Assembly (NCBI RefSeq): GCF_017996735.1
Contig: NZ_JAGOGJ010000016.1
Span: 1,238 to 65,237 of the forward strand
DNA: 64,000 nucleotides
From: Niveispirillum sp.
GTDB taxonomy: Bacteria; Pseudomonadota; Alphaproteobacteria; Azospirillales; Azospirillaceae
Direction of reading: 5' to 3'
The notes under the pieces were generated by a model, which saw nothing but the letters and a program-made list of their open reading frames with translations, had not been told where the DNA came from and ran no database searches. Position 1 is the stretch's first letter. Each line of letters begins with the position of its first letter. This document shows positions 60,946-64,000 of this stretch, piece by piece. Position numbers and translations under genes: made by a program.

Positions 60946-62961
60946 CTATGGCGTCGGGCCGCGTGGCCCTGCCTGGCGGATGATCGTCAGCGTGTCCGCC
61001 GGCCAGGCGCGATCGGCGACAAGGTGGTTATCCTCCACCCGCATCCCGATGGATGACAGCCAGCGGCCGCCGACGCGGTTGGAATTGTGCCAGTTGCCGC
61101 TGGCCCTATTATCGGCCGTGATGCCCCAGGCGAAGTTCTTGCCCACCGTATTGGCGTTCAGCCAATAGCCGTCGGTTTCCACGACATTGCCTTCCACCCG
61201 GATATGCTTGCTGCCCTCGTCCAGATAGATGGCGATGCGGTCGGCGATGTCGAAGATGTGGTTGTTGCGGATGACCGTGCCGGGATTGGCCGACAGGTTG
61301 TAAATGGCGCCGCCATCGAAGAACCATTTCTTCACGCCATGGATGCGGTTGCCTTCCACCGCCATGTTGCGCAATACGGTCGGCCCCTGGAACACCGGAT
61401 TGTGCAGATAGCCCTTCTGGTTCTCCGCATAATTCCGGTTGCCGCCTGCATCATTGTAGCCCCAGCCCCAACCGATGGCGATGCCGTCATAATTGGCGTC
61501 GGCAATGTCATTATGCAGGATGGCGGCCCCGTCGATATAGGTGGCCAGCACGGCGGCATTGTCCTTGTAGTCCTTGGCCACATCGACCACGACATTGTCG
61601 GCGATGGTCAGATCGCGGTTGATCAGGCGGGGATCGGCCGGATGGTGGGCATCCTGGCGCACACCGCCCGCCATGATGGCGCCACCGGCAATCACGGCAA
61701 AGCGGTTGCCCAGCACCTGCACACCGTCGGTCGCCAGCCCGACACCCGTCAGATGGGCATTGGCGTCATTGCCGATGCCCAGGGCCACCTGCCCCAACTG
61801 GCTGAAGATATTGCCACGGAAAATGACCTGCGCGGCGGCGGAGACCTGCACCGCCCCCGGGATCTGGTCCCATTTCTGGCGCATGCTTTCGAATTCCGGG
61901 CATCCCCAGTCGCATGTCTCATAGGCGTTGGCGGGCCGCAGGGGTGACACCTCTTTCAGGAAGGCGCCGCTTTGCTGATTGGCATAGCCCGTGGGCCGCG
62001 ACGGCCCCATCCAGCTTGTGTGGGAGAAGCGCAGACCCTGAAATGCAAGGTCGCGCACGGGACTTTCCACCGTGCCGCCGATGGCGACCAGCACCTCCAG
62101 CCGGGGCAGGATGACAGCCATACGGTTGATGTCACCATCCTGCCAGGGCTTGACATACAGCTTGCCGGCCGCCGGGTCGATATACCACTGGTTCTGGTTG
62201 CGGTGCCATTCGCTGCGCTTGCCGAAGAATTCCGGCGCATTCACCAGGAACAGGCGGGAATGCTCGGGCATGAACGGCTTGTTCAGCGTGTCATAGCCCC
62301 AACTGTTATTGTCCCAGGCCGGCTGCTGCAGGATCACCTCCCGCCCCTCGATCCGTGCCACGGGCGAATAGCGGTCGGTGAAGATGCCCGTCGCCTCGAT
62401 CTCCAGCCGGGCCGGATCGCGTATATCCGCGACCCAGGCCAGTTCCGGCTTTTTCAGGATGAAGCCGCGCGGCGTGAACTGGATGTCGTGGTGATAGATT
62501 TCGATGGCCGGGCGGTCGGCCGCCACCCCGTCGATCCAGAGCTGGCGGCTGTCCAGCCCCTTGGGCACATCGGCGACATAGATGCCCTTGTCCGCGTCGA
62601 ACAGGGTCCAGCCCGTGACCTGTATACCCCCGGAAATCAGGGGCGCCGCGCCCTTGCCGGCCTGCCAGACGACCTTGTGCCCCCCCTGCCCGCCATCGGC
62701 GGCGCGAAAGACCAGCGGTTTGTCCAGCCCATAGGTGCCGTGCGCCAGTTCCACCGTCACGTCGCCCTGCCGGTTGGCATCACGCACGGCGGCCTGTGCC
62801 CGTTCCAGGGTACGGAAGGGACGCGCCGCCGTACCCGGCCCCGCATCGTCGCCGGTCGGTGCCACATGGATGGTCACCCTCTCGGCCGCCCCCGCTCCCA
62901 TGGGGGAAAGCAGAAGGGCGGCAACCAGGATCAGGCGCGACAAAGGGGACCGCGTCGTCAT
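60946..62961 (-). CDS. Secreted right-handed beta-helix protein
   Basis: A 671-residue exported protein starting at ATG 62961, seven bases after AGAGAG. The signal peptide (LSRLILVAALLLSPMGAGAAE) is followed by a 'DUF1565-like' opening, IHVAPTGDDAGPGTAARPFRTLERAQAAVR, and by many short beta-helix coils (ILHNDIADANYDGIAIGWGW, VIRNNHIFDIADRIAIYLDEG). This is the fold of polysaccharide lyases and of some glycoside hydrolases (for example GH120, GH141). No catalytic signature decides the substrate. It would act on an extracellular or plant glycan. Confidence 0.88.
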   Translation of the reverse strand: MTTRSPLSRLILVAALLLSPMGAGAAERVTIHVAPTGDDAGPGTAARPFRTLERAQAAVRDANRQGDVTVELAHGTYGLDKPLVFRAADGGQGGHKVVWQAGKGAAPLISGGIQVTGWTLFDADKGIYVADVPKGLDSRQLWIDGVAADRPAIEIYHHDIQFTPRGFILKKPELAWVADIRDPARLEIEATGIFTDRYSPVARIEGREVILQQPAWDNNSWGYDTLNKPFMPEHSRLFLVNAPEFFGKRSEWHRNQNQWYIDPAAGKLYVKPWQDGDINRMAVILPRLEVLVAIGGTVESPVRDLAFQGLRFSHTSWMGPSRPTGYANQQSGAFLKEVSPLRPANAYETCDWGCPEFESMRQKWDQIPGAVQVSAAAQVIFRGNIFSQLGQVALGIGNDANAHLTGVGLATDGVQVLGNRFAVIAGGAIMAGGVRQDAHHPADPRLINRDLTIADNVVVDVAKDYKDNAAVLATYIDGAAILHNDIADANYDGIAIGWGWGYNDAGGNRNYAENQKGYLHNPVFQGPTVLRNMAVEGNRIHGVKKWFFDGGAIYNLSANPGTVIRNNHIFDIADRIAIYLDEGSKHIRVEGNVVETDGYWLNANTVGKNFAWGITADNRASGNWHNSNRVGGRWLSSIGMRVEDNHLVADRAWPADTLTIIRQAGPRGPTP

Positions 62962-62987
62962 CGACACTCTCTTTCGTGGCTGTTCGC

Positions 62988-63788
62988 TCAAATCACCTGC
63001 CGCCGGGCGTCCAGCCGAACCGTCAGGTCGGCCCGGCCCGGCATTTCGGCCAGGATGTGGCGGGTCAGCCGTTCATAGAACTGGATGAATCCCGTCACCT
63101 GCTCGTCGGTCATGGTCCCGTCCGCAGGTTTGCCCGCCGCCCGCAATGTACGGCGCAGGTTTTCCTCCTGTTCGATACGCCAGTCGCGGACGATGGCGAA
63201 GTCGGGTGCGGCCAGCAGGACCAGCGCATCGATACGGTCGAAAAGACGCTGATAGCTGCCCGCCAGCTCTGCATTGACATGGCGGCGCCAGCGTCCGTCC
63301 GGATCACGCCGCCGTTCCAGATCGTTGACGGGCGCGGTCAGCGCGTCCGCCGGCTGTGGCCGGGCGCCGACGCACCAGCCTTCGAACAGCACGACATCCA
63401 CCGGCCCCTCCACCCACGTCCCCTCAGGCGCGCGCGTGTCGGTCGCCTTGTCGAAACGGGGCAGCAGGGTGCGGCCGGGCTCGGCCAGCCGGTCCAGCAC
63501 GAACAGGCCCAGCGGTACGTCATGCGTTCCCGGTACGCCGCGCGTTTCCAGCAGCGGATGGATGTCACGGGCCAGATCCTGCCGTTCGCCCTTCGTCAGG
63601 TACAGATCGTCCAGCGACAGCACGGCGACGCGCAATCCCGTGCCGCGCAGCCGCGCGGCCAACCCCTCGACCAGGGTTGATTTGCCGCTTCCCTGCGCCC
63701 CGCAGAGGCCCAGAACGAAGGGACGCCGCGACGTACCGGCCAGCCGTTCACGCAGCAGCGCCTCAACCCGGTCAAGCGACGCGGTCAT
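62988..63788 (-). CDS. P-loop kinase, D-glycerate 3-kinase-like
   Basis: A 266-residue kinase starting at ATG 63788. Walker A is GLCGAQGSGKSTLVEGL, followed by LSLDDLYLTKGER, the Asp-rich substrate/Mg loop, PGTHDVPLGL, FEGWCVGARPQP and RDWRIEQEENLRR. This pattern matches the uridine kinase-like YGR205W/D-glycerate 3-kinase group, phosphorylating D-glycerate to 3-phosphoglycerate. The overlapping hydroxyacid dehydrogenase upstream supports that role, since it can yield D-glycerate. The start overlaps the upstream stop by 17 bases. Confidence 0.85.
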   Translation of the reverse strand: MTASLDRVEALLRERLAGTSRRPFVLGLCGAQGSGKSTLVEGLAARLRGTGLRVAVLSLDDLYLTKGERQDLARDIHPLLETRGVPGTHDVPLGLFVLDRLAEPGRTLLPRFDKATDTRAPEGTWVEGPVDVVLFEGWCVGARPQPADALTAPVNDLERRRDPDGRWRRHVNAELAGSYQRLFDRIDALVLLAAPDFAIVRDWRIEQEENLRRTLRAAGKPADGTMTDEQVTGFIQFYERLTRHILAEMPGRADLTVRLDARRQVI

Positions 63789-64000
63789 GCGGGACCTCCC
63801 CGGCGAAGAACCGATCCAGATTGGCCGCGACGCGCATGCCCATGGCCGTGCGCGTCTCCAGCGTGGCGCTGCCCAGATGCGGCAGCAGCACGGCATTGGA
63901 CAGGGCCGTCAGCGCCGGGTTCACCGCCGGCTCGCCTTCGAACACGTCCAGGCCGGCGGCCGCGATGGTGCCGGCGGTCAGGGCGGCCGCCAGATCGGCC
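63772..64000 (-). CDS. D-isomer 2-hydroxyacid dehydrogenase, C-terminal fragment (runs off the window)
   Basis: The last 75 residues of a D-2-hydroxyacid dehydrogenase; the gene starts beyond 64000. GTIAAAGLDVFEGEPAVNP and LLPHLGSATLETRTAMG contain the family's catalytic HLGSAT motif and match glyoxylate/hydroxypyruvate reductases. It would reduce hydroxypyruvate or glyoxylate to D-glycerate or glycolate. The gene ends 17 bases inside the kinase frame, so the two are translationally coupled. Confidence 0.9.
   Translation of the reverse strand, partial: ADLAAALTAGTIAAAGLDVFEGEPAVNPALTALSNAVLLPHLGSATLETRTAMGMRVAANLDRFFAGEVPHDRVA

Overview
The window is about 64 kb of high-GC, gene-dense bacterial chromosome. 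The gene content points to an alphaproteobacterium, most likely Rhodospirillales/Azospirillaceae (Azospirillum- or Niveispirillum-like). Supporting features are an ATP12-type F1 assembly chaperone, a sdhE gene lying between recG and mfd, DUF1491, a MucR-type N-terminal domain, a CobT/CobS/CobC cobalamin set, a ligase-associated Lhr-type helicase, PRC-barrel proteins and a TonB receptor with a VVTG-type TonB box. This placement is inferred from gene families; no rRNA is present to confirm it.

Left part (1-14.1 kb): a truncated membrane-anchored protein ending in glycine-rich tandem repeats; a CAU tRNA with its terminator; a small lipoprotein; a lytic transglycosylase-like protein; a long-chain-type acyl-CoA dehydrogenase; a MucR N-domain mini-protein facing an ECF sigma factor; a polyprenyl-phosphate GT2 and GT-C membrane glycosyltransferase pair; a soluble CZB chemoreceptor; a HAD phosphatase/ATP12 operon; an orphan BMP-type binding protein; and two small stress-type proteins (DDTFPASDP protein and PRC-barrel).

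Middle part (14.2-36 kb): a putrescine ABC transporter (potF and potGHI) split by an oppositely oriented methyltransferase gene; an FkbM methyltransferase; a TonB-dependent receptor; smpB-dapA; a soluble lytic transglycosylase with a low-complexity insertion in its catalytic domain; an XRE regulator behind a 557-bp AT-richer region; a TPR/PRMT9-like arginine methyltransferase; purD and a threonine aldolase; a Xre/ParS-RES toxin-antitoxin pair; and the cobT / cobS-cobC cobalamin cluster.

Right part (36-64 kb): SYLF protein, Lhr-type helicase, a decayed VapB-VapC fusion, GNAT, mazG, an SDR, a POT peptide transporter, surE/DUF1491, mfd-sdhE/recG, a HerA-like ATPase, a family-5 binding protein, a cold-shock protein, a NERD-like membrane protein lacking the catalytic ExK, an aspartate aminotransferase, a 141-bp nested palindrome (MITE/REP-like), a miniature flagellar-rod-like protein, proA-nadD-rsfS-rlmH, a secreted beta-helix protein, and a glycerate kinase overlapping a 2-hydroxyacid dehydrogenase that runs off the end.

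Most of the window is core chromosome. The less ordinary items are the MucR-N/AT-hook mini-protein, the TPR-PRMT, the VapBC wreck, the interrupted transglycosylase domain, the split pot locus and the palindromic element. No phage, insertion sequence, CRISPR array or defence island is visible. Starts were chosen by ribosome-binding site and family length, so several are uncertain and marked as such.
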